From: Ophthalmolycus amberensis
Taxonomy: Eukaryota; Chordata; Actinopteri; Perciformes; Zoarcidae
Length of the DNA stretch: 64,000 bases
NCBI GenBank assembly: GCA_024529925.1
Contig: JAFEUB010000909.1
Coordinates: 358,501 to 422,500 of the forward strand
Direction of reading: 5' to 3'
Numbering within the stretch: the first letter of the stretch is position 1; every line of letters starts with the position of its first letter. The notes under the pieces were generated by a model. The model was not told the origin of the DNA and ran no database searches. It worked only from the letters and a program-made list of their open reading frames with translations. Shown here one piece after another: positions 35,876 to 64,000 of the stretch. Made by a program: the position numbers and the translations under genes.

Positions 35876-37610
35876 AATTGTGGATTACCACTTTTAACTG
35901 CATATATTTTCAACTCTAAGCCCTGTGGTTTGCTGATTTTGGCTTTTGTCTCTCATTGTTTGGGGACCCATAAACCCCATTGCTGTGTGTGTAAAAAAAA
36001 AAAAAAAAAAAATTGCAAAATCCATTATATTTACAAATGTTTAAAGCAGGTTCTCTAAGAACCAAAAGTGACGTAATGCTTTTTTGCCCTGAAAATCTGT
36101 ATGAAACATTTTCTGAATCATCTCATTTCAAAAGTTCCACATACCTACCACATTTCATACAGCTAGGTGAAACCCAATGTTGGGGCTACCCAATAGGGGG
36201 CGCTATCGAGCCAATTTTGGACACCACAATCAGACTGCAATTTCCGCAAATTCTGGCTTGCATGCCAAATTTCAAAAGTTTTCCAGTATCCCAAGCACCT
36301 ACTTTTTTTGCGACGAAACACGCGATAATAATAATAATAATAATACAGATTATAATAACAATGGGTCCTCCGCTCCGACTACGTCGGTGCTCGTGCCCTA
36401 ATGATGTGTCATGGTAAGAGCCTCGTGAATAAAGAAATCAAGATTGTTGCCCCCTCCTCCTCCTCCTCCAACATGTGCTCCGTTGAACCACATGTCTACC
36501 CTTGTTTACAACCCCACATGACGGGAGTGGAGGAGGATGACGTATGAGGAAATGCTGGCGCATGGAGGGTGATCATCGGACAAGAACATGCGGAGGCAAC
36601 AGTGTCGCAGTGACCTGCATGTGAATCAAAATCCAGCTATAGACAAACATTATGCGCTACTATTACAATAAGTGTGATGCCCCAAACCATATGTAAATAA
36701 CGCGATTCATAGAATACACATTTGAGGCATTATTTTTGAAAACATAATCATTGTGTACCAGGAGGATTTATCACACTTCAACAAGCATCCCAAATATAGG
36801 CGGCAGCACGTGATGTTCCCAGATCGCATTCGTGTGTGACATACAAGCCTCTTACCACCCCCGTTCAGCCCTTTATGGGCCGTTCAGTCGACATCTCCAG
36901 CGGTGGCAAATTCATGGGACCACGGTTATTAATTTGCAGGAACATGTGGTGTCTCACTTACACAGCATATACTGCGGGCTCAGTCTATAACAGACACCAT
37001 TCGTTGATAAATTATATAATTATATTTTATCTTGGTAAATTGTTCACAGACTGTTCTGTAACTTTTATTTTCCTGCAAACCTGAAGTGCTAGAAATTGCA
37101 TCACAGATTTAACAGTGATGTCAAAGTTGCGTCTGGAAAACAATTCACGGCAGACGTGACGCAGCGCGGTTTCGCTGTCGTCAACAGAATCGAGCCCATA
37201 ACTGTCAGCCTCCAGTAGAGCCTCCACTTACCAGTATGGACCCTTAAGTGGGCTTTGAGGTGGGACGACTTGCCGTACACCTTCCCACAGCCAGTAAAAG
37301 GACAGCAGTGTCTCTTCTCACAAAACTCCTGTCTCGCCACCGCCTTCTTGCTCCGGGACTGTTTGGGTACACCAGCAGCGCCAGACCGGCAGCTTCCCCG
37401 CTCCACCTTCTCCAGCGCACCCGCGTCGCTGCCTCCGAGACATATGCTGTCTCCAGGGCTGACAGCGTTTGGGTTGCATTTGTTTAACTCCAATAAAATC
37501 ATTGCCACCATCATTAAAGTCCTGTTCTCTTGGTTCTCTTTCAACATGTCCTCTGCCCGCCCCGGTGGTCGGCTGAGGTCACAGTCTGCAGAGAGATCAA
37601 CCTCTGACAT
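35526..37610 (-). CDS. klf9: KLF9-like Krueppel-type transcription factor
   Basis: KLF9-group proteins are nuclear regulators that bind GC/GT boxes through three C2H2 fingers. Exon 1 is 37610-37232 and exon 2 is 35806-35526, giving 219 residues. Fingers lie at residues 103-125, 133-155 and 163-183 with all zinc ligands present. The sequences [40 protein letters not shown] and [12 protein letters not shown] are the KLF9/13/14/16 signature, and the intron falls after the first finger as in that subgroup. The stretch [17 protein letters not shown] near residues 31-47 matches a conserved pre-finger segment of KLF9. The usual N-terminal AAECLVS-like Sin3-binding motif is absent; the first ATG gives [10 protein letters not shown]. 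The tail after the fingers is longer than in mammalian KLF9 and serine-rich, more like KLF13. Adjacency to trpm3 favours klf9, since the human genes are neighbours at 9q21. A klf13-type paralogue remains possible. Confidence 0.85.
35814..35872. repeat. (CA)n microsatellite at the klf9 exon 2 acceptor
   Basis: About 29 CA units on the plus strand, read as (TG)n on the minus strand, end only a few bases before the TTTCCCCAG acceptor at 35807. Confidence 0.95.
36140..36415. mobile_element. Dispersed repeat remnant in the klf9 intron
   Basis: The segment carries AGGGGGCGCTAT, a (ATA)n run at about 36325-36343, and CTCCGCTCCGACTACGTCGG before GTGCTCGTGCCCTAAT. This composition resembles a dispersed repeat family seen in fish genomes. 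I cannot assign the class. A poly-A run lies just upstream at 35993-36012. Confidence 0.4.
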
Positions 37611-37992
37611 CACTATACAGCAGGTCCGGGTGGAGAAAAGGAACAATGTAGGCTAGATACTATAGAGGCTATTCAAAAACAATCGGACAATGTGGATGCC
37701 ATTAAGTAATCCGCAGCCATCCAAGGGTAAATGTGGTTCAGCATCCACACGTGTCGTCTTCAAAGTGACTATTCCGCAAAGGCTGCGTTTTATTGTGGAG
37801 GTTGCAGGGCGGATAAATAAACACACCTACAGCAAAGATATCAGTTTGAATTTCTTCCTCTCTCCTTCTCCATCTAGATCCTTTTTTTTTCTCTAAAAGC
37901 CAGATCAATAAAACACACCGTTAAGACTGAGCTCCAGTGCCTGCGTATATTCCGTCCTTCTGTGTGCTCCGACACATGCGTCAAGTTGTCCT

Positions 37993-38079
37993 ATTATACT
38001 GTGGGCTGCAATTCTCTCAACTCCAAGAAACAATTTCGCGGAATCCCACGGTGTCATCACAATGCGGCGCTGCGATTGG
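37993..38079 (-). promoter_or_regulatory. Putative klf9 core promoter
   Basis: On the minus strand a CCAAT box (38079-38075) is followed about 80 bases downstream by TATAATA near 37999-37993. This lies some 380 bases before the klf9 start codon. The region is locally GC-rich. The arrangement is plausible, but the start site is not shown. Confidence 0.4.
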
Positions 38080-38129
38080 CTGAGAGGAAACATGACTCGC
38101 GTGAAGGAGTTGTCCATTCACTGGAGTGA

Positions 38130-41100
38130 GTGATGAAACACTGGATCAATCACAGGCTGGGATTGCTGAAAAGAGGGCAGGACCGGACTGAAGTTGCGTT
38201 CAGGTACTGCAGGTTTCCAATACAAGTCATATGGAAGACGCTTTGGGGAGGCACATGAATGCAACATTACAACGAGGTAGCTGAGTTCAAACTTCCTCAA
38301 TGCACACCCCCAGAGAGCATGCTATTGCGAAACTCCTGAGTTTGTATACAAGTACGCCACTGTCATATTTGTAAAGCTACTTGCTGGGGGAATAATTAAT
38401 GGAGTCACATTCATTTTGATGCAACAATATAACGGGGATTTGCTCGAAATGGACATGCATTGTATGCAAGAAAACGAGAAAAAAGACGCAGACTTTCAGA
38501 TCGCTAAAGAGCCCGGTCAACGTGTGAAGCCACGATTTACATTTTTCAGGAGGATAAATTAGATGCACGGCAACATCATACCACGGGCTGCACCGACTTT
38601 TGGAAGTAGCTAATTGTTGCTTTGTATTTGGAGACTGCAGTTCGATGTTTGGTTGTTTCTCAGGAAGCCAGTGGTGGTTGGTGGTGTTGGATGCCCCGCC
38701 TCCTACAGCTGCAACGCTAATTGCTCTGCCGTTAACAATCAGTGAAGGTCAAGCAGTTTAGATACGAGGCAAACATTAATGCAGCTGTTACACCAGTCGG
38801 TCTATTTGTAAGAAATTGTGTAAGATTATCTGTGGTCCACAAATTCATAGTGACAATTAGTCGTGATTTCTTACTTGTTTCTAGCACTTGTATGAATCCT
38901 TATGTATAATCTGGCCCTCATAACATTCCCAGTATTGTTAGGTTACCATAATCCAACCAGAGATCAGTATATAAATGTGTGTAATAAAGAGAGATGTTTT
39001 TTGTTTTCTTGGATGCAATGCGAACCCAGCCACTGTGGCCCATGATGTTATAGCTGTGGACAGGTCTCACTTTGTCTCCCAGTTACACAACCATGGTCTG
39101 ATCCTAAATTAGTGCAGTCCTCACCTGCCCCTCGAAGCTTTACACTTGAACTATTCAATGCCATGAACTCACTTGACTCTGTGCACATAGTCCGTTTATG
39201 CTGGCAGTGTGTAATAGAGTTTTTTGTCTTTCTTGCAAGAGATAAGAGAAACAGATGTGAGAAAATGTTATGACGGAAACCGATGTAAGACATTTTAATG
39301 TAAAATTTGATAAACTGTAACCTGGTAACAGTCAGCTGGTATTGTAATTAATGCATTCCATTCATTTCTCTCATAGAGACACTGTCAATTTGTTTTTGTG
39401 TATAGTTGCCCAAGTCAAACTGTCAATTTAAAGAGTTAATTTAAACATTTTATGAGCACTTTTTTGCATAATGTGCAGACATGTGTAGTGTAGATACCTG
39501 CATAACACACTATAACACTTCCATCCTCATTGTATAGGTTCTTTGTTAAATATTATGTTTAATATCAACAGTCATAGACAAGCATGAATGTAACAACAGA
39601 TAACTATATAATGACATATATTATGATTACTAACAGTAATCTATTCCACATGAAAGGTTATCAGGTTTTATAAGCAGAGTAGATTATGTACTGGTTGAAA
39701 ACGTGGTCACGGCTTGCCATAATGCCCTTGTAACTACTCTGTGTCTGCGTCACAGTCTGCACTTTGCTCTGTTCCTCAGCACATCTAGTCTGTGTTGTTG
39801 GATACATACATACATACATACTATGTATACTCTGCAAGAGAGTAATGTACAAAGTCCAGTCGAAAGTGTAACACGACTCAGCTTCAAAAGAAAAAAAAGA
39901 GTGCATCCAGTGCAGTGGGTGGTCCATTAATGAGTAAAGTTCCTAGAAAATCACACTGAGCCTTGGGCTTGCTGGCATTGAGAAACAATGCCTCTGGACA
40001 GTTTTTCCCTGGTATAATCTGCTATTTGGAAACAGGCTATCCCCTGGGGCTGTTTACATCAGAATGGAGTAACTCAGACTAAGTCATGACACTGAGGTGT
40101 TTTCCTGCACTGCTCTCCTCGTATGCCTGGGCCCCTGTGCTTCTCTCAAAGATAAATCATGATGTTTGTAGATGTGGCCTCGATACTGTTTAGTAACATT
40201 TCACAACAGTGCCACACCTCTTAAATTGCAAAAATAGGCTATCCCCTTCAGCTGAGGTTACATCTTGTCTGTAATGCAGCAGTGACTCATTGCTTAAAAA
40301 CTAGTTTATCGTGAATACTTAATTCGTATGTCCAATGATCGCACGGTATGAGAAACAACACGTGCAGAAGGAAACGTCCAAGAAGACTGCAAGAGTAATA
40401 ACACAAAGTCCTTTTTTGAGCACAACAGACGCTATATAAGCCCAAACACTGCAGGGAGGTTTTGCCCTCTCCCCAGATCGCCCCGCAATGGAACTCCGCC
40501 TCCACTTTGCTCGATTCATTGGCAGAACATCCACATTTCCAGGAAAAAAAAACCTGTTGAAAAAAGCAACTTGGCCGGACACGTTTAGCCTGCAGCCGCC
40601 CTCCAGCTCCTCCTACAGTGGAGCTGTAAACAATTCCATAGAAGAGGGGGTGCCTCTGCGGCTGCTGCTTCCCTTCTCACAACAGTGTTAAGTTAGAGTT
40701 CAAGAGTGCACGGCGTTTGTGGGTCATGTTGATATAGTTGACATGATATGGTGATCGTGTCAAAGCTGAAGTTGTTGTTGTTTTTTTGTCTGTGCATGCG
40801 TGTGATGTAACAGAGAGATGGAGGGCCGTGTGCTGTAACAGAGAGAAGGAGGGGGCGTGTGCATTATCGAAGAACAGAATGTTCCCTTCCACGTGCGGAG
40901 TATGAAATGAGTCCGACGCACCACCATTGACCTGCCCCATTATATTTATATCTCCACCCTCTTTGTATGGCACTGCCCCCACGAGCTCACAGGCCAGACT
41001 GGAAAGCCTAGTTTCATCCTCTGTCAGGGGTCTGTTGATATATATAATGGGTTTTTTTTAACTTCTCACGTTTCTGTAAAACTATTTTCGGGACTCAAAA

Positions 41101-44100
41101 GTAGCCCGTGATTTGTCCCCGAGCTGTTCGGTTGTAACAGCCGTAAACAGCGCAGACCATAAGCATTATTGCTGCACTAATAAACCTGTATTCAGTTACC
41201 TGCCCTCCATCTGGGAAGCACGCCGATGTGTGACATCATCTGCAAAGAACCTAGGTCTATGGTAAGGCTACAAATTGGACAAAATTACGTAAAAAAAAAG
41301 AAAGAGGGTATAGTCACGTGACCCAAAACATACAGGAAGCGATCCACAAATGTGCAAAAGTAATTTCACATGTAGCGAATTTTACCTGTAAACCACTGAA
41401 CCATTTTTGTGCATAATTTAAATATGTATTTACAGAGTAAATTATGCTTATTTTCAAATCGCTCTGTATTTGTATCTATATAACTTTACACAAATGAAAA
41501 AATACACCTTTGTGGATATTTAAATATTTGTTGATCATACTACATATTTGTGGATTTTTTTTCTCTGCTACAAATATTACAGTCCAATTAGAAATAATAT
41601 ATTTTTCTATTTGTTTAAGGCTGTTCTGACCTGACATTGTTGAGATTGAGATCTTTGCTGTTTGGCCCACTCTACTGAACATTTAAGTCAAAACCTTTCA
41701 AATTTTCTTTTTTACATGTGTATAAACAATCACTTCCAAACGATATATAAAAAAGTGACAATTCTTTTGATAAAATGTTATATATAAATTATACAAATTG
41801 CACATTTTACAACACATCACATTAAGAGTTTCTTCCTCATGGGACTTATTCAAAGCAGTGGTTGTGACTCATGGCAGGGGGACAAGTTTTAAACTACAAT
41901 TACTGGTTTGCGGATATATGCCTCAGCCAACCACTCATGTTGGCGTTTACAGCCATGTCTGTCTAAAATGTCATCACTTCATCGTTTTATCCTTTTAGAC
42001 ATCTGAGATAAATTATCATAATTAGCAAATCAATTTCTGAGTCATTGCCATGAACATGTTTTGTCAGGTCACAGTGAACTTTGATCACCACATTCTGATT
42101 AGTTCATCCTTGAGTCCAGATAGACATATTTGCCAAATTTGAAGAAATTTTGTCCAGACCGGACGACAACACAAAAAACACAAAGCCTCGGGCCACAGCT
42201 GGTGCCGCCGCGGAGGCATAACAATGACAGACCACATGTCCTGCTTGTCTTTTGGTCAATACTGTAACCTGCTAAAACTGACATGACTGCACTAGACATC
42301 TAACCTACACATGATAAGCATCAGTCTTGTTGTCATCTGAGTGGTTACAGATCATGGTGAAGTAAAAACAGGCAAGACACGGAGTACCAATCTATTTAAT
42401 TTTTTATTTAACAATGCATGCCAGACATGATCCTATTCACATTGAAGAATACAGATTTGTATTTGCATCCAAATACTCACTACTTTGATTTCATATTATA
42501 ATCTCTCTCTATCGTTCTTTCGATCATCTTTACAGGTCGTCTCTGTACACTCTGAGTGGAAGAACTGCATGCATTTGAAGGACATTAAATAAAGTGTGAC
42601 CAGTAGGGGGATAAGTCCCTTTTAATTGTAGAAGCACATCAGCAATTATTGCAGAAAAAACGTGCGTGAAACTGTCTTTAGCTTACGAGTCATAATGATT
42701 AACCTTCTAACTTAACACCAGGCCTTGGTATGTGGTTGACAGGTAAGGGATTGGACAGTCTTTTACCAGCGTAAAGGTAAAGGAATGTCCAATCATAGTC
42801 ATAGGACGGAAGCAGATCTGTTGATTACCATCATATGCTCATGAGATACAGTATAGCAAAATATTTAAAAAATACTGTACACTGAGATTATGTTGGGTTG
42901 TGTTGAGTTGGCATGCCTCCCTGTTACTGGTGTCATTTATATCTCCGGGTTCACGCTCAGTTAATGTACAAGCACGCAAGCACCAACACATGCACACACC
43001 TCCTATCAACCTCCCAGCCATGTCAACATACCATAAAACGAATAATAGTATCATGTGCACACAAGTTTAGTAGTGCCATGAAAGGATATGTTGTCTCGTA
43101 TTCCTTACTGCAAGGATAAAGACATTTAAAAATTAATATTTTGATTCCAGTATCACAGTAGGTCAACTAGGAGGGCCTACACTTTACAGTCTGCCGCAGT
43201 CTGTTTTCATCGTTAGCCATGTATAACTGAGTTGAGCTGTACGACTGTCTGCCACAGCTGTGTGACAACAGGTCAGTGGAGCGCGACTCAGCTCGTTTCC
43301 ATTTGGTTTGGCAAAGTTTGGTTTGTTTCAGCTTGTGAGGGACCAAAGCCCTCTCTAACGATACGCAAATCTATAGTTGTTTGGATTTTTAGGAACTTAA
43401 ACTCCTGTGAGTGAACAAAGTTAGTCGATATAGCATGAAGGCATTCCTTCATGTTGTATTGCCATTTCTGAAGACATATGACACAACAAATATTGATGTC
43501 CCGAAGACGTAAAGCACAGTGATTATATAAGAAGCTTTCTGCTGCAGACAAATCCAGATCTCTCTATTTCTCTTTTTGTTTCCATCTTTCATTCCAGCAT
43601 GATAATCTTACTACCTTGCATCACTGGGGTAATGTTGTCCCTGAGCATTGACTTGGGGTCAATCTTTCACCTCTTAAACATACTGCATACTATGTATTTG
43701 TTGAAGAAATTGCTCATATTATCCTTTGTATGTACCGACGGACTACAACATCCCATTTGCCATCTTATAGGTATTTCAAGTGTGTTACTCCCCGATCTGT
43801 CCAACCCACATGGGTGTTGTAATTGCTGGGTTAAAGGGGCACTCCACCAATTTGACAAATAAAGGTCAGTTTACTGGTCATGGAGGTTTACCGTTCAGCC
43901 TATGAACACAGTGTGTATGTCGTTTGTAGCTCTGAAGGGAGCTTTCTGAAGTCTAAGAAAATAACTCTGACGATGTCATCGGCGTTATGTTCAGTCAAGC
44001 TTGACACATACCAAATATTTCACAGATAACTTGTGTAATTAAATGGGAGCAAGGAGTTTGAAAGATGAGATGATTTAACAGTCACGGAAGGTCTGTCAAA

Positions 44101-45950
44101 AGATGCTTTTGAGTTGCACCATGGGAATTGTAGGATTCGGTGTTTTTGAAACTTGATCCATACCGGGGACTAAACGTCCGTTTCTAGAAAGTCCCCCAAC
44201 TGTGAGCAGGTGCAGTGCTAAATCACTGGAGTACCCCTTTTGAGGTTTAGGGTTTGGTTCAGCGTTAGTAGCGTATGAACAGTGTGGATCATCAAACAGA
44301 TTTGGTTATAATACAGAGATAAGTCAAATTATACAAATTCATGCTATATTCAAACCCTTATGTCTCAGATTTATGTGCAAATAGACTTTTTTCTTCAGCT
44401 ATGAAACTATAATTCTCAACGATATCTTTTTATCTTTTTCAGTGGATTTAAACGTCCACACAAGCAATGGTACAGTCTACCAATATCAACATTCCCCCCA
44501 ATCTGTACACCAGATGTGTTTAAAGAGAGCAACAAAGGTCTACGAGTGGATTTAAAAGCCACATGTTGAAAATAATCACAGATATTAGGGGCTCCATGAT
44601 TAGGGAATAAAACAAAAAAAATGAGAAATTTCACAGATTTCTGATTCACTTCAGTCCCCACATAGTCCATCCATGCCCAAAAGGCACCCTAAGTTTGGTA
44701 TACTGGCAACTGTGTATTGCCATGTCAACTTTACATTAGAAAAGCTGCTTGATAAAACATACAATAAAACTACTTTAAACACTTTAAATATGATTCAAAT
44801 TTACAGTATATCTGACAATTCTATATTTAATAAATAATATAATACATGTAGTGCATGTCGATGGTCATCTTTTTATTAAATTTAAAAGCTTAATTAGAAA
44901 ATACTTAAAATTTGACAAAAATATCACTGAGAAGATATAAATATTGATTTTGTAATTCAAACAGGCATTTACTGTAATCATCATCAATGAGCAAGAAAAT
45001 GTCAATAAATAGAATCAATCTCAAAATATATTCAACATGATTAAACTGAAATGTAATAGTGAGGAAATATAAAACAAACGTAAAAAAATCATCTGTAAGA
45101 ATTCTATTCATTTCACTTTTCTTAAAAAGCCAACAGAGAAGGGCATCTTCCTCCTCCCGGACTTTTACCATTACAATAAAAAAATGAGAACTTTCTAAAA
45201 CACTGATCTGGCTTTCATCTTTTAATAATAATATACCCATGTGTCCTCCTCCATGTCACTTAAAATGCACATCTTTCTTATATTTCACCTAGAATGCATA
45301 TACTGAACAGCTTATTTCAAGCTTCTTGTTTTTGTTAAAGATAAATTCGTAAATTAGCTCTTTCTTTAGGAACTCTTCTTGACCTGTGTACGATTTATAA
45401 TGGGCTCAATCATCGGGATTTCTATTACAGTCTCCTTTTGCAGTGTCTGGATTCAAATGCAATCAATAAAATAAAGGAGAAAATCAAATGAATGACAGTT
45501 ATGGAGAACATGAAGGACGGATCCATTAGGTGTAGGTGGATGTAAAACCATTGCAACATAATCCCACTGTCAAAACCTGAAGGAGGAGGGCTGGGCTACA
45601 ATAGAGCAATGATCTGTTGAGTGTAAGGATTTTTGGTGTCAGGTGCAGGCAAAGAAGGTTCACCCAGCAAGCATTGCTTCTGAAATAGGCTCATAGCGCC
45701 CTCTTGTCCCCATTTTTGTTTTTTTGCAATTGCACTTGTTAAAGCTCTCAGGGATCAGGACTGAACTAGAGTGTATGATCTAGTGTCATGTAAGATTTCA
45801 CTGACAGTGTATGTCAACATGTAAATATGCTCGTTGCTGCCCCGAACATCAGTTGTAAAACACTGGACGCTGTCACCGGCTAATCTCAGTCTTCCTTTCT
45901 CACTTTTTCCTGATAGTTCTACCTTTTCACTCTTATCACATGGCTAATAA
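38130..45950. other. Intergenic region between klf9 and the trpm3 3' end
   Basis: No gene is supported. AT-rich stretches dominate after 41300. A tetranucleotide ATAC repeat lies at about 39805-39820 and a tandem 28-bp duplication at 40806-40862. Open stretches on the minus strand such as 44905-45240 are AT-rich and have no recognisable content. Confidence 0.5.
40806..40862. repeat. Tandem duplication of a 28-29-bp unit
   Basis: Two adjacent copies (40806-40833 and 40834-40862) both read TGTAACAGAGAGA.GGAGGG..GTGTGC with few differences. Confidence 0.85.
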
Positions 45951-45959
45951 AACCCAGTT

Positions 45960-45965
45960 TTTATT
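45960..45965 (-). terminator. Candidate polyadenylation signal of trpm3
   Basis: TTTATT on the plus strand reads AATAAA on the minus strand, about 1 kb after the trpm3 stop codon. Other sites further downstream are possible. Confidence 0.35.
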
Positions 45966-46954
45966 GCGGGTATAGACTGCTGACACTTGACAGCCTGAAG
46001 ACTTGTGATCGGTTAATGACCTTCTGACTGGAGTGTGTTCAAACACGGCTTTCTTTTTCTAGCTAGACTGACAAAAGAACTGTTTGGTAGATAGGTTATG
46101 CTACAAAACGCAAAACAATGAAAGGCAAATTTGATATACCTTTTGAAAAAAGAGATAAATATATTGATTATTTGAAAGGTGTATTTGTGTATCTAGAGGT
46201 AAGTTGTTGCCATGTTACAGCAATCATTTCCAGCGCATCCCAGAGAAGAAACAGTTCTCGATGGTTGAAAACACTTCACTGATTCTTTTATGAAGCAGCC
46301 AAAAATGTTAGCTAGTTTGCTTGTGCTGGGGTCGTACAGAGTGGAGTTAGGATAGTATGAAGAGAGGATGATGTATTTAAAGCGAAGGTTTTGCGACTCC
46401 GTGCCAAGACAAAGCGACAAACTGAGGTGGCTGTTTTTTCTTTTTTTTTCTCCTCTCTCTTGTTCTCACACTTGACAGTTTCTACCATATAACGCAGCTA
46501 GGAGTAACGGTATACTTTCTCTGACTTACGTGATTGATATGTGATGTAACACAGTGATGTGATGTCTACGTGACGTAAAGGTGGGTGGTGGGTTGAAGAC
46601 ATACAGTACAAATACACCTTCCATTGCCATAACACCCCACTGAGAGTTACTGAGCTACAGGAGGAGGTAAAAACTACTCTAGATTCATAGCTCTTTGTTT
46701 TTGACTGGTGTACAGGAGGACGCCTACATCTTCCATCCTGTTCCACCTGACACCTAATCCAGGGTAAAGTTGCCCTCCAGCACTGACTATGATTACACTT
46801 TTACCACCTTTTCTAACCTAAAACGTATGTGAAAAAACAGTAGATCTGGTCCAGATCAGCATCTATGGGCAACTTCACCCTGCTTTCACTTTTGCCCTTT
46901 CAGCTTTCCTCCCTGGTCCGATCAGTGTGTGAGTGTGCCGACCAGTGTTCCTTG

Positions 46955-63978
<17,024 letters not shown>

Positions 63979-64000
63979 TTAAGTGTGGGGGGGTGGGGGG

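Noticed and set aside
40287..40691. Overlapping open frames on both strands near 40.3-40.7 kb
   Set aside because: Neither has a recognisable domain. The stretch is GC-richer, which lengthens open frames by chance.
42530..42595. Possible terminal exon with an acceptor, short frame and AATAAA
   Set aside because: The frame has 18 codons, no upstream exon and no known protein similarity.
44905..45240. 111-codon minus-strand open frame
   Set aside because: It has AT-driven composition with no conserved motif; its start lies in ordinary intergenic DNA.

Overview
This window is vertebrate nuclear DNA, almost certainly from a ray-finned (teleost) fish. The evidence is GT-AG split genes, vertebrate-specific proteins (adropin, FAM219A, a KLF9-type factor, TRPM3), short introns, abundant (CA)n, (GA)n and (CT)n microsatellites, and non-LTR retrotransposon relics of the L2-like kind common in fish. 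Gene names come from recognising protein motifs; no database search was possible. Exon limits come from GT/AG sites, and the codon phase was checked across each junction used.

Layout. (1) 652-2688, minus: five internal exons of a BCO2-like carotenoid oxygenase. Its 3' half lies outside the window and its first exon was not found. (2) 9294-11848, plus: a complete eight-exon pancreatic elastase precursor of the CELA3 (proteinase E) type, 269 aa. (3) 14600-15777, plus: a dead L2/CR1-like LINE reverse transcriptase. (4) 17813-18049, minus: an adropin (enho) gene of 78 codons in one coding exon. (5) 26248-32050, plus: a complete six-exon fam219a encoding 193 aa. (6) 35526-37610, minus: a two-exon KLF9-like zinc-finger factor of 219 aa. 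(7) 46955-63960, minus: the last eleven recognisable coding exons of trpm3, covering the end of the cytosolic N-terminal region, S1-S6, the pore, the TRP region, the coiled coil and the C-terminal tail (1159 codons in one continuous frame). Its 5' half lies beyond 64000.

The genes do not form an operon-like system. Their grouping is a conserved linkage: enho, fam219a, klf9 and trpm3 all have human relatives on chromosome 9 (two at 9p13, two at 9q21), so this looks like an ancestral block kept within about 46 kb. bco2 and the elastase have human relatives on other chromosomes and mark a lineage-specific join. fam219a and klf9 converge tail to tail, and klf9 and trpm3 run in the same direction.

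The rest is intergenic or intronic DNA with simple repeats and scattered transposon remnants. I found no convincing tRNA, rRNA or CRISPR-like element, and nothing that looks like an undescribed multi-gene system. The items most worth a second look are the divergent adropin, the klf9-like protein without the usual N-terminal repressor motif, the short-pore trpm3 with tandem in-frame splice donors, repeat tracts at splice sites, a polyalanine insert in the BCO2-like enzyme, and a 49-bp near-perfect palindrome.
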